Below, piece by piece: positions 46,142-58,559 of a stretch of DNA of 64,000 nucleotides. The notes beneath the pieces were generated by a model, which ran no database searches, had not been told where the DNA came from, and saw nothing but the letters and a program-made list of their open reading frames with translations. A program made the position numbers and the translations under genes. Each line of letters opens with the position of its first letter. The first letter of the stretch is position 1. This DNA is from Linum tenue. Lineage: Eukaryota; Streptophyta; Magnoliopsida; Malpighiales; Linaceae. The DNA lies in NCBI GenBank assembly GCA_946122785.1, contig CAMGYJ010000006.1, positions 1,550,001-1,614,000 of the forward strand. The letters are read 5' to 3'.

Positions 46142-49100
46142 GATATGACTAAACCAATCAAAGAATCACATGTCTATCAACATTACAAGACATTTAGAGT
46201 GCAAATCCACCTTATTATTCAATTTGGACTCGGTATTAAGAGTTCCTACTCATGCACATCTTGTCATTATGACATATTTAGTGGTTTATGTGTTTATATG
46301 ACTAAACCAATCAAAGAATCACATGTCTATCAACATTACAAGACATTTGGAGTACAAATAAACCTTATTGTGCAATTGGAGTTGGTACTAATAGTTCGAA
46401 CTCGTGCACGTCTTGTCATTATGACACAATTAAGTGGTTTATGTGTTTATATGACTAAACCAATCAAAGAATCACATGTCTATCAACATTACAATACATT
46501 TGGAGTGCAAATCCAACTTATTGTGCAATTTGGACTCGGTACTAAGAGTTCGTACTTTTGCACATCTTGTTCATTATGACACAATTAAGCGGTTTATGTG
46601 TTTTATATGACTAAACCAATCGAAGAATCACATGTCTATAAACATTAAAGACATTTGGAGTGCAATCCACCTTATTGTGCAATTTGGAGTTGGTAACTAA
46701 TAGTTCGAACTCGTGCACGTCTTGTCATTATGACACAATTAAGTGTTTTATGTGTTTATATGACTAAACCAATCAAAGAATCACATGTCTATCACATTAC
46801 AAGACATTTGGAGTGCAAATCCACCTTATTGTGCAATTTGACTGGGTAAAAAGAGTTCGTACTCGTGCACATCTTGTCATTATGACACAATTAAGCGGTT
46901 TATGTGTTTTATTGACTAAACCAATCGAAGAATCACATGTCTATCAACATTACAAGACATTGGAGTGCAAATCCATCTTATTGTGCAATTTTGAGTTGGT
47001 ACTAATAGTTCGAACTCGTGCACGTCTTGTCATTATGACACAATTAAGTGGTTTATGTGTTTTATGACTAAACACAATCAAAGAATCACTGTCTATCAAC
47101 ATAAAAGACATTTGGAGTGCAAATCCAACTTATTGTGCAATCTGGACTCGGTAAAAAGAGTTCGTACTCGTGCACATCTTGTCATTATGACACAATTAAA
47201 CGGTTTATGTGTTTATATGACTAAACGAATCGAAGAATCACATGCCTAGCAACATTACAAGACATTTGAAGTGCAAATCCACCTTATTGTGCAATTTGGA
47301 GTTGGTACTAATAGTTCGAACTCGTGCACGTCTTGTCATTATGACACAATTAAGTGGTTTATGTGTTTATATGACTAAACCAATCAAGGAATCACATGTC
47401 TATCAACATTACAAGACATTTGGAGTGCAAATCCACCTTATTGTGCAATTTGGAGTTGGTACTAATAGTTCGAACAAGTGCACGTCTTGTCATTATGACA
47501 CAATTAAGTGGTTTATGTGTTTATATGACTTAACCAATCAAAGAATCACATGTCTATCAATATTACAAGACATTTGGAGTGCAAATCCACCTTATTGTGC
47601 AATTTGGAGTTGGTACTAATAGTTCGAACTCGTGCACGTCTTGTCATTATGACACAATTAAGTGGTTTATGTTTTACATGACTAAACCAATCAAAGAATC
47701 ACATGTCTATCAACATTACAAGACATTTGGAGTGCAAAATCCACCTTATTGTGCAATTTGACTCGGTACTAAGAGTTCGTACTTTTGCACATCTTGTCAT
47801 TATGACACAATTAAGCGGTTATGTGTTTATATGACTAAACCAATCGAAGAATCACATGTCTATAAACATTAAAAGACATTTGGAGTGCAAATCCACCTTA
47901 TTGTGCAATTTGGAGTTGGTACTAATAGTTTCGAACTCGTGCACGTCTTGTCATTATGACACAATTAAGTGGTTTATTGTGTTTATATGACTAAACCAAT
48001 CATAGAATCACATGTCTATCAACATTACAAGACATTTGGAGTTCAATCCACCTTATTGTGCAATTTGGAGTTGGTACAAATAGTTCGAACACGTGCACGT
48101 CTTGTCATTATGACACAATTAAGTGGTTTATGTGTTTATATGACTAAAACCAATCAAAGAATCACGTCTATCAACATTACAAGACATTGGAGTGCAAATC
48201 CACCTTATTGTGCAATTTGGACTCGGTAAAAGAGTTCGTACTCGTGGCACATCTTGTCATTTTGACACAATTAAGCGGTTTATGTGTTTATATTACTAAA
48301 CCAATCGAAGAATCACATGTCTATCAACATTACAAGGACATTTGAAGTGCAAATCCACCTTATTGTGCAATTTGGAGTTGGTATTAATAGTTCGAACTCG
48401 TGCACCGTCTTGTCATTATGACACAAATTAAGTGGTTTATGTGTTTATATGACTAAACCAATCAAAGAATCACATGTCTATCACATTACAAGGACATTTG
48501 GAGTGCAAATCCACCTTATTGTGCAATTTGGACTCGGTAAACTAATAGTTCGAACTCGTGCACGTCTTGTCATTATGACACAATTGAGTGGTTTATGTGT
48601 TTATATGGACTAAACCAATCGAAGAATCACATGTCTATAAACATTAAAAGACATTTGGGAGTGCAAATCCACCTTATTGTGCAATTTGGAGTTGGTACTA
48701 ATAGTTCGAACTCGTGCACGTCTTGTCATTATGACACAATTAAGTGGTTTATGTGTTTATATGACTAAACCAATCATAGAATCACATGTCTATCAACATT
48801 ACAAGACATTTGGAGTTCAAATCCACCTTATTGTGCAATTTGGAGTTGGTACAAATAGTTCGAACACGTGCACGTCTTTTCATTATGACACAATTAAGTG
48901 GTTTATGTGTTTATATGACTAAACCAATCAAAGAATCACGTCTATCAACATTACAAGACATTTGGAGTGCAAATCCACCTTATTGTGCAATTTGGACTCG
49001 GTAAAAAGAGTTCGTACTCGTGCACATCTTGTCATTTGACACAATTAAGCGGTTTATGTGTTTATATGACTAAACCAATCGAAGAATCACATGTCTATCA

Positions 49101-52100
49101 ACATTACAAGACATTTGAAGTGCAAATCCACCTTATTGTGCAATTGGAGTTGGTATTAATAGTTCGAACTCGTGCACGTCTTGTCATTATGACACAATTA
49201 AGTGGTTTATGTGTTTATATGACTAAACCAATCAAAGAATCACATGTCTATCAACATTACAAGACATTTGGGGTGCAAACCCACCTTATTGTGCAATATG
49301 GACTCGGTAATATGAGTTCGTACTCGTGCACGTCTTGTCATTATGACACAATTGAGTGGTTTATGTGTTTATATGATTAGACCAATCAAAGGATCCCATG
49401 TCTATCACATTACAAGACATTTGGAGTGCAAATCCACCTTAATGTGCAATTTGGGACTCGGTAATATGAGTTCGTACTCGTGCACATCTTGTCATGATGA
49501 CAGTATTAAGTGGTTTGTGTGTTTATATGACTAAACCAATCATTGAGTCACATGTCCATTAACATTACAAGACATTTGGAGTGAAAATCCACCTTATTGT
49601 ACAATTTGGACTCGGTACTAAGAGTTCGTACTCGTGCACATCTTGTCATTATGACATAATGAAGCTTTTTATTTGTTTACATGACTAAACCAATCAAAGA
49701 ATCACATGTCTATCAACATTACAAGACATTTGGAGTGCAAATCAACTTAAGAGTTCGTACTTTTCACATCTTGTCATTATGACACAATTAAGCGGTTTAT
49801 GTGTTTATATGACTAAACCAATCGAAGAATCACATGCCTATCAGCATTACAAGACATTTGCAGTGCAAATCCACCTTATTGTGCAATTTGGAGTTGGTAC
49901 TAATAGTTCGAACTCGTGCACGTCTTGTCATTATGACACAATTAAGTGGTTTATGTGTTTATATGACTAAACCAATCATAGAATCACATGTCTATCAACA
50001 TTACAAGACATTTGGAGTGCAAATCCACCTTATTGTGCAATTTGGAGTTGGTACAAATAGTTCGAAACTCGTGCACGTCTTGTCATTATGACACAATTAA
50101 GTGGTTTATGTGTTTATATGACTAAACCAAACAAAGAATCACGTCTGTCAACATTACAAGACATTTGGAGTGCAAATCCACCTTATTGTGCAATTTGGAC
50201 TCGGTACAAATTGTTCGAACACGTGCACGTCTTCTCATTATGACACCAATTAAGTGGTTTATGTGTTTATATGACTAAACCAATCGAAGAATCACATGTC
50301 TATCAACATTACAAGACATTTGGAGTGCAAATCCACCTTATTGTGCAATTTGGAGTTGGTACAAATAGTTCAAACACGTGCACGTCTTGTCATTATGACA
50401 CAATTAAGTGGTTTATGTGTTTGTATGACTAAACCAATCAAAGAATCACGTCTATCAACATTACAAGACATTTGGAGTGCAAATCCACCTTATTGTGCAA
50501 TTTGGACTCGGTAAAAAGAGTTCGTACTCGTGCACATCTTGTCATTATGACATAATTAAGCGGTTTATGTGTTTATATGACTAAACCAATCGTAGAATCA
50601 CATGTCTATCAACATTACAAGACATTTGGAGTGCAAATCCAACTTATTGTGCAATTTGGAGTTGGTACTAATATTTCGAACTCGTGCATGTCTTGTCATT
50701 ATGACACAATTAAGTGGTTTATGTGTTTATATGACTAAACCAATCAAAGAATCATATGACTATCAACATTACAAGACATTTGGAGTGCAAATCCACCTTA
50801 TTGTGCAATTTGGAGTTGGTACTAATAGTTCGAACACGTGCACGTCTTGTCATAATGGCACAATTAAGTGGTTTATGTGTTTATATGACTAAATCAATCA
50901 AAGAATCACATGTCTATCAACATTACAAGACATTTGGAGTGCAAATCCACCTTATTGTGCAATTTGGACTCGGTAAAAAGAGTTCGTACTTTTGCTCATC
51001 TTGTCATTATGACACAATGAAGCGGTTTATGTGTTTATATGACTAAACCAATCGAAGAATCACATGTCTATCAATATTACAAGACATTTGGAGTGCAAAT
51101 CTACCTTATTGTGCAATTTGGAGTTGGTACTAATACTTCGAACTCGTGCATGTCTTGTCATTATGACACAATTAAGTGGTTTATGTGTTGATATGACTAA
51201 ACCAATCAAAGAATCACATGTCTATCAACATTACAAGACATTTAGAGTGCAAATCCACTTTATTATTCAATTTGGACTCGGTATTAAGAGTTCCTACTCA
51301 TGCACATCTTGTCATTATGACACATTTAAGTGGTTTATGTGTTTATATGACTAAACCAATCAAAGAATCACATGTCTATCAACATTACAAGACATTTGGA
51401 GTACAAATAAACCTTATTGTGCAATTTGGAGTTGGTACTAATAGTTCGAACTCGTGCACGTCTTGTCATTATGACACAATTAAGTGGTTTATGTGTTTAC
51501 ATGACTAAACCAATCAAAGAATCACATGTCTATCAACATTACAAGACATTTGGAGTGCAAATCCACCTTATTGTGCAATTTGGACTCGGTACTAAGAGTT
51601 CGTACTTTTGCACATCTTGTCATTATGACACAATTAAGCGGTTTATGTGTTTATATGACTAAACCAATCGAAGAATCACATGTCTATAAACATTAAAAGA
51701 CATTTGGAGTGCAAATCCACCTTATTGTGCAATTTGGAGTTGGTACTAATAGTTCGAACTCGTGCACGTCTTGTCATTATGACACAATTAAGTGGTTTAT
51801 GTGTTTATATGACTAAACCAATCATAGAATCACATGTCTATCAACATTACAAGACATTTGGAGTTCAAATCCACCTTATTGTGCAATTTGGAGTTGGTAC
51901 AAATAGTTCGAACACGTGCACGTCTTTTCATTATGACACAATTAAGTGGTTTATGTGTTTATATGACTAAACCAATCAAAGAATCACGTCTATCAACATT
52001 ACAAGACATTTGGAGTGCAAATCCACCTTATTGTGCAATTTGGACTCGGTAAAAAGAGTTCGTACTCGTGCACATCTTGTCATTATGACACAATTAAGCG

Positions 52101-55100
52101 GTTTATGTGTTTATATGACTAAACCAATCGAAGAATCACATGTCTATCAACATTACAAGACATTTGAAGTGCAAATCCACCTTATTGTGCAATTTGGAGT
52201 TGGTATTAATAGTTCGAACTCGTGCACGTCTTGTCATTATGACACAATTAAGTGGTTTATGTGTTTATATGACTAAACCAATCAAAGAATCACATGTCTA
52301 TCAACATTACAAGACATTTGGAGTGCAAATCCACCTTATTGTGCAATTTGGACTCGGTAAACTAATAGTTCGAACTCGTGCACGTCTTGTCATTATGACA
52401 CAATTGAGTGGTTTATGTGTTTATATGACTAGACCAATCAAAGGATCCCATGTCTATCAACATTACAAGACATTTGGAGTGCAAATCCACCTTAATGTGC
52501 AATTTGGACTCGGTACTAAGAGTTCGTACTAGTGCACATCTTGTCATAATGACACAATTAAGTGGTTTATGTGTTTAAATGAATAAACCAATCATTGAAT
52601 CACATGTCCATTAACATTACAAGACATTTGGAGTGCAAATCCACCTTATTGTGCAATTTGGAGTTGGTACAAATAGTTCGAACTCGTGCACGTCTTGTCA
52701 TTATGACACAATTAAGTGGTTTATGTGTTTATATGACTAAACCAAACAAAGAATCACGTCTGTCAACATTACAAGACATTTGGAGTGCAAATCCACCTTA
52801 TTGTGCAATTTGGACTCGGTACAAATTGTTCGAACACGTGCACGTCTTCTCATTATGACACAATTAAGTGGTTTATGTGTTTATATGACTAAACCAATCG
52901 AAGAATCACATGTCTATCAACATTACAAGACATTTGGAGTGCAAATCCACCTTATTGTGCAATTTGGAGTTGGTACAAATAGTTCAAACACGTGCACGTC
53001 TTGTCATTATGACACAATTAAGTGGTTTATGTGTTTGTATGACTAAACCAATCAAAGAATCACGTCTATCAACATTACAAGACATTTGGAGTGCAAATCC
53101 ACCTTATTGTGCAATTTGGACTCGGTAAAAAGAGTTCGTACTCGTGCACATCTTGTCATTATGACATAATTAAGCGGTTTATGTGTTTATATGACTAAAC
53201 CAATCGTAGAATCACATGTCTATCAACATTACAAGACATTTGGAGTGCAAATCCAACTTATTGTGCAATTTGGAGTTGGTACTAATATTTCGAACTCGTG
53301 CATGTCTTGTCATTATGACACAATTAAGTGGTTTATGTGTTTATATGACTAAACCAATCAAAGAATCATATGACTATCAACATTACAAGACATTTGGAGT
53401 GCAAATCCACCTTATTGTGCAATTTGGAGTTGGTACTAATAGTTCGAACACGTGCACGTCTTGTCATAATGACACAATTAAGTGGTTTATGTGTTTATAT
53501 GACTAAATCAATCAAAGAATCACATGTCTATCAACATTACAAGACATTTGGAGTGCAAATCCACCTTATTGTGCAATTTGGACTCGGTAAAAAGAGTTCG
53601 TACTTTTGCTCATCTTGTCATTATGACACAATGAAGCGGTTTATGTGTTTATATGACTAAACCAATCGAAGAATCACATGTCTATCAATATTACAAGACA
53701 TTTGGAGTGCAAATCTACCTTATTGTGCAATTTGGAGTTGGTACTAATACTTCGAACTCGTGCATGTCTTGTCATTATGACACAATTAAGTGGTTTATGT
53801 GTTGATATGACTAAACCAATCAAAGAATCACATGTCTATCAACATTACAAGACATTTAGAGTGCAAATCCACTTTATTATTCAATTTGGACTCGGTATTA
53901 AGAGTTCCTACTCATGCACATCTTGTCATTATGACACATTTAAGTGGTTTATGTGTTTATATGACTAAACCAATCAAAGAATCACATGTCTATCAACATT
54001 ACAAGACATTTGGAGTACAAATAAACCTTATTGTGCAATTTGGAGTTGGTACTAATAGTTCGAACTCGTGCACGTCTTGTCATTATGACACAATTAAGTG
54101 GTTTATGTGTTTACATGACTAAACCAATCAAAGAATCACATGTCTATCAACATTACAAGACATTTGGAGTGCAAATCCACCTTATTGTGCAATTTGGACT
54201 CGGTACTAAGAGTTCGTACTTTTGCACATCTTGTCATTATGACACAATTAAGCGGTTTATGTGTTTATATGACTAAACCAATCGAAGAATCACATGTCTA
54301 TAAACATTAAAAGACATTTGGAGTGCAAATCCACCTTATTGTGCAATTTGGAGTTGGTACTAATAGTTCGAACTCGTGCACGTCTTGTCATTATGACACA
54401 ATTAAGTGGTTTATGTGTTTATATGACTAAACCAATCATAGAATCACATGTCTATCAACATTACAAGACATTTGGAGTGCAAATCCACCTTATTGTGCAA
54501 TTTGGAGTTGGTACAAATAGTTCGAACACGTGCACGTCTTTTCATTATGACACAATTAAGTGGTTTATGTGTTTATATGACTAAACCAATCAAAGAATCA
54601 CGTCTATCAACATTACAAGACATTTGGAGTGCAAATCCACCTTATTGTGCAATTTGGACTCGGTAAAAAGAGTTCGTACTCGTGCACATCTTGTCATTAT
54701 GACACAATTAAGCGGTTTATGTGTTTATATGACTAAACCAATCGAAGAATCACATGTCTATCAACATTACAAGACATTTGAAGTGCAAATCCACCTTATT
54801 GTGCAATTTGGAGTTGGTATTAATAGTTCGAACTCGTGCACGTCTTGTCATTATGACACAATTAAGTGGTTTATGTGTTTATATGACTAAACCAATCAAA
54901 GAATCACATGTCTATCAACATTACAAGACATTTGGAGTGCAAATCCACCTTATTGTGCAATTTGGACTCGGTAAACTAATAGTTCGAACTCGTGCACGTC
55001 TTGTCATTATGACACAATTGAGTGGTTTATGTGTTTATATGACTAGACCAATCAAAGGATCCCATGTCTATCAACATTACAAGACATTTGGAGTGCAAAT

Positions 55101-55864
55101 CCACCTTAATGTGCAATTTGGACTCGGTACTAAGAGTTCGTACTAGTGCACATCTTGTCATAATGACACAATTAAGTGGTTTATGTGTTTAAATGAATAA
55201 ACCAATCATTGAATCACATGTCCATTAACATTACAAGACATTTGGAGTGCAAATCCACCTTATTGTACAATTTGGACACGGTACTAAGAGTTCGTACTCG
55301 TGCACATCTTGTCATTATGACATAATGAAGCTTTTTATTTGTTTACATGACTAAACCAATCAAAGAATCACATGTCTATCAACATTACAAGACATTTGGA
55401 GTGCAAATCAAACTTAAGAGTTCGTACTTTTCACATCTTGTCATTATGACACAATTAAGCGGTTTATGTGTTTATATGACTAAACCAATCGAAGAATCAC
55501 ATGCCTATCAGCATTACAAGACATTTGCAGTGCAAATCCACCTTATTGTGAAATTTGGAGTTGGTACTAATAGTTCGAACTCGTGCACGTCTTGTCATTA
55601 TGACACAATTAAGTGGTTTATGTGTTTATATGACTAAACCAATCATAGAATCACATGTCTATCAACATTACAAGACATTTGGAGTGCAAATCCACCTTAT
55701 TGTGCAATTTGGAGTTGGTACAAATAGTTCGAACTCGTGCACGTCTTGTCATTATGACACAATTAAGTGGTTTATGTGTTTATATGACTAAACCAAACAA
55801 AGAATCACGTCTGTCAACATTACAAGACATTTGGAGTGCAAATCCACCTTATTGTGCAATTTGG
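46142..55864 (+). repeat. Satellite C, array 5 (inverted; about 63 units, with a 2614-bp higher-order repeat)
   Basis: Same 154-bp unit as arrays 1-4 but reverse-complemented. From about 50005 to 52620 and 52620 to 55233 the sequence is a near-identical tandem pair with a 2614-bp spacing (17 x ~154). Part 46.3-50.3 kb is the same material with many single-base indels. Shared marker units include one with ATAATGAAGCTTTTTATTTG (49661 and 55324) and a shortened unit with CAAATCAACTTAAGAG (49739) or CAAATCAAACTTAAGAG (55407). Open frames in the array are satellite shadows. The right end is the left target copy TTTGG of E3 (55860-55864). Confidence 0.95.
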
Positions 55865-56495
55865 TGATACGATCCCCAACAATAAAATTTCAGTGGAAGA
55901 GCAATAAGAGTGGCTCTGATCAAGGATCAAGATTCTATAAAGATTCGAGGTCGAATCTTCTTCAAGAGAGAGGGAATGATGCGATATCAACGAGTGCGAT
56001 ATTTAATTCCCGCGGTCCAAAAATGAAGGTTCGAATTCAACGATATAAGGATCAATTGGGAGCGTGTGTAATGGATAAATGGCGTTGCTACACGTCAATC
56101 ACAATTGAAGGGAAGTGATTAATTCACGTGAAGCATGAATTAATTAATTCCCATGGTTTGGATTTCTTCACGTTTGATGATTTGCTTTGGATGAAAGGGA
56201 TTAATTAGTTTAGTGAATTAGTAGTTGGTTGGTGAATTAGTGCCAAGACAAAGCTTAAGCCCACGTGAAATATTGTTTTGTGAATGGAAAAAGAACGTGA
56301 GTAAAAAAAAGGCTCCGCAGCCGGCATGAAGAAGGAATCAATTCCGCTACGGAGAAGGAAAAGGACAGCGGAGCGGAGCATTTGTGTTTATTTAATTAAT
56401 AGTTTTAGTCTTATTAAAGTAGTATAATGTTTCCTAGTTAGTTTGGGATTTGTTTTTCTATTCCTTTTAGGTTAGTTCTATGTTTTTGAGACTTC

Positions 56496-56503
56496 TATAA
56501 ATA
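56496..56503 (+). promoter_or_regulatory. E3 5' LTR TATA box
   Basis: TATAAATA followed by GAGGATGTAAG. The same box in the 3' LTR is at 58937-58944. The only strong core-promoter match in the LTR. Confidence 0.75.
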
Positions 56504-56636
56504 GAGGATGTAAGAGCTACGAATTTAGTACCCAACATTCAAGTTTCAGCAATCAAATACAAGTGTTTACAAGTTCAAGTGAAAGTTTTGCTTATTCGCT
56601 CCTTTGAGGATTCGGGAGGTTTGAGTGGTCTCTTAT

Positions 56637-56659
56637 CAACTAGAGAACGCGTCTAGTTG
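56637..56659 (+). other. Conserved stem-loop in E3 5' LTR transcript
   Basis: Stem CAACTAGA, loop GAACGCG, stem TCTAGTTG, identical to E1, 141 bp after the TATA box. Flanks CTCTTAT and TGGCGAGC are also shared with E1 and E2. The 3' LTR copy is at 59078-59100. Confidence 0.75.
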
Positions 56660-56887
56660 TGGCGAGCATCGACGATATCGGTTGGCCTCTTCCACGGGTT
56701 CGAGATTGTTTGGAAGGTTTCATATACCTTCTGGCCCTTCTCACGAGTTCGGATTTGTTTGATCGATTCCGCAAGTATCTTTACTTTCGTGCTATTCAAG
56801 AAAGGCGAAAACCCAAAAGAGTTCGACGTTGTGCAATTCTGATTTTTGGTCCAAGTTCGAGGGTCTCTTCGAATTAGGGTCATATCA

Positions 56888-57290
56888 AGTGGTATCAGAG
56901 CCCGGTTCAAACTCAGTGGCGATTTGAGGATTACCGGTTCAAACTCAGCGGTGAAAAAAGAGGTATTTTAATTCCAGTTTTTTTATTATTTATCGTAAGA
57001 GGTATTTTCCAGAAAAGCCAAAAATAAATATAGGTTGAAAAAGGCATATTAAAAAAAATTGTTTCTTTCTTCCTTTACATTACGTGAGTAGGAAAAAAAA
57101 AGGAGTTAGTGTTTTTTTTTTGTAATTTTAATATTATTGTTTTTCTTATTTCCGTGTACTGTTCACGTAATTAAAAAAAAATCTAAGAAAAAAAAAAGTT
57201 ATTCAGCCACAAAGCTGAACGTGAGCAGATACAGGAAAAAAAATTGTGTGCTTTGGTTTTTGTGGTTCTTGTTTAATTTTGGATCCAGCG
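56888..57290 (+). other. E3 primer-binding site and leader
   Basis: TGGTATCAGAGCCC at 56890-56903 is the initiator Met tRNA primer site. The remaining ~390 bp to the ATG at 57291 are very A/T-rich with several runs of eight or more A or T and no coding signal. Confidence 0.85.
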
Positions 57291-58559
57291 ATGGCGGAAG
57301 AGGTAGAACAAGGTAATATGTTCTATACTCGTTGTTGGGTTCAAGAGCAGTTGTGTTCATTGGTTATTGATGAAGAGATCAAATCGAATTTGATCAGTTC
57401 AAGGGCAGTAGCTAAGTTAGGGCTAACTACACAACGACATCCTAGCCCTTTCTTTATGCAATTGTCGATAGAAAAGGCCTCGGTTTTTCTGACTGAACAA
57501 GTGTCTTTGGATATCAAAATTGGGTCTTATGTGGATCAAATTCTATGTGATGTCGTGCCTATGAAGCTTACTCATGTGGTACTTGGTAAGCCATGGCACA
57601 AGGATCGCCAAGCGCGGCAAAGCAGAAGCACCAGCAACATCATCTTAAGGCATCAAGGAAAGAAACTTGCCTTGATACCATTATCGTTGGAAGCGGTTGC
57701 TGAAGACAGGAGGCAATTACAACAAGCCTATGAGGAGGAGCAAGCTAACCTTGAAGCAGAGAAATTGTCGACCAAATATCCAGAACCACAAAAGGAAAAA
57801 GAGCAAGAGGCTGTCAGTGCAAGATCCGTTGATAAAAGGGATGCTTCTTTAAGTTCAATCCATGGAGAGGAAGTTGAGGTAGAAACTGAAGTAAAAGGAG
57901 AGAAAGAAGAGGTTCTTGTTGATGGACTTACTATAGTCACTTGTGAAGAAGATTCACAAGCTTTGATTTCAGCTCAAGAAGAACCAGAAAGTGAAGTAGA
58001 AGAATTAGAAGAGGCAAAGGAGGTGAAAGAAAGTATTCTTGTTGATGTTCCAGATTTGAGTGCACCAAGAGTTGAGCAATACATTGAGGAATCAGAATTT
58101 ACAGGCAGAGATGAATGCTTGAAAATTATAGAGCATTCACCCATAGTTCCCGAAGTTGCTCATATTGATTTTGTGATTGGTGATGCAATGTTAGAAGAGG
58201 CAGCCCGCCAGGAGATTCGACAAGAAATTCAGCGCTACGTAAAGAGGTTTCATCACAATGGTGTCTCTACAATTCGTGGACGAATTGTTCTTAAGAAGAG
58301 GGGAATGATACGATCCCCAACAATAAAATTTCAGTGGAAGAGCAATAAGAGTGGCTCTGATCAAGGATCAAGATTCTATAAAGATTCGAGGTCGAATCTT
58401 CTTCAAGAGAGAGGGAATGATGCGATATCAACGAGTGCGATATTTAATTCCCGCGGTCCAAAAATGAAGGTTCGAATTCAACGATATAAGGATCAATTGG
58501 GAGCGTGTTTAATGGATAAATGGCGTTGCTACACGTCAATCACAATTGAAGGGAAGTGA
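57291..58559 (+). CDS. E3 protein: protease-like domain with altered active site plus CRM-type C-terminal module (422 aa)
   Basis: Start chosen at ATG 57291 (good context, GCGATGG). Residues ~10-135 align by eye to the protease region of E1 and E2 (FYTRCWVQEQLCSLVID ... ILCDVVPMKLTHVVLGKPW ... KKLALIPLS). The aspartate at residue 27 is kept but the following residues are E-E instead of G-G, so proteolysis is doubtful. Residues ~140-290 are acidic and probably coiled. Residue 291 begins HIDFVIGDAM, shared with E1; then a basic stretch, KDSRSNLLQERGNDAIS (CR-like) and NSRGPKMKVRIQRYKDQLG. The 3' LTR starts at residue 339. There is no Gag zinc knuckle and no Pol. The intact frame in a young, non-autonomous element suggests the protein may matter; function is unknown, and accessory DNA or Gag binding is only a guess. 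Confidence 0.8.
   Translation: MAEEVEQGNMFYTRCWVQEQLCSLVIDEEIKSNLISSRAVAKLGLTTQRHPSPFFMQLSIEKASVFLTEQVSLDIKIGSYVDQILCDVVPMKLTHVVLGKPWHKDRQARQSRSTSNIILRHQGKKLALIPLSLEAVAEDRRQLQQAYEEEQANLEAEKLSTKYPEPQKEKEQEAVSARSVDKRDASLSSIHGEEVEVETEVKGEKEEVLVDGLTIVTCEEDSQALISAQEEPESEVEELEEAKEVKESILVDVPDLSAPRVEQYIEESEFTGRDECLKIIEHSPIVPEVAHIDFVIGDAMLEEAARQEIRQEIQRYVKRFHHNGVSTIRGRIVLKKRGMIRSPTIKFQWKSNKSGSDQGSRFYKDSRSNLLQERGNDAISTSAIFNSRGPKMKVRIQRYKDQLGACLMDKWRCYTSITIEGK
58293..58305 (+). other. E3 polypurine tract
   Basis: AAGAAGAGGGGAA directly before the 3' LTR TGATACG terminus; it lies within the E3 ORF (KKRG). Confidence 0.8.

Larger units (their letters stand above)
55865..56887 (+). repeat. E3 5' LTR (1023 bp)
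   Basis: Contains the tail-coding segment (to the stop at 56116-56118), TATA box at 56496-56503, stem-loop at 56637-56659, and a second LTR-start-like sequence GAGGGAA then TGATGCGAT at 55970-55985, 112 bp inside. Confidence 0.93.

Noticed and set aside
56657..56910. Open frames in the E3 LTR with GLFHGFEIVWKVSYTFWPFS
   Set aside because: They are in the R/U5 part of the LTR, repeated in both LTRs in several frames, downstream of the TATA box and without conservation in E1 or E2.
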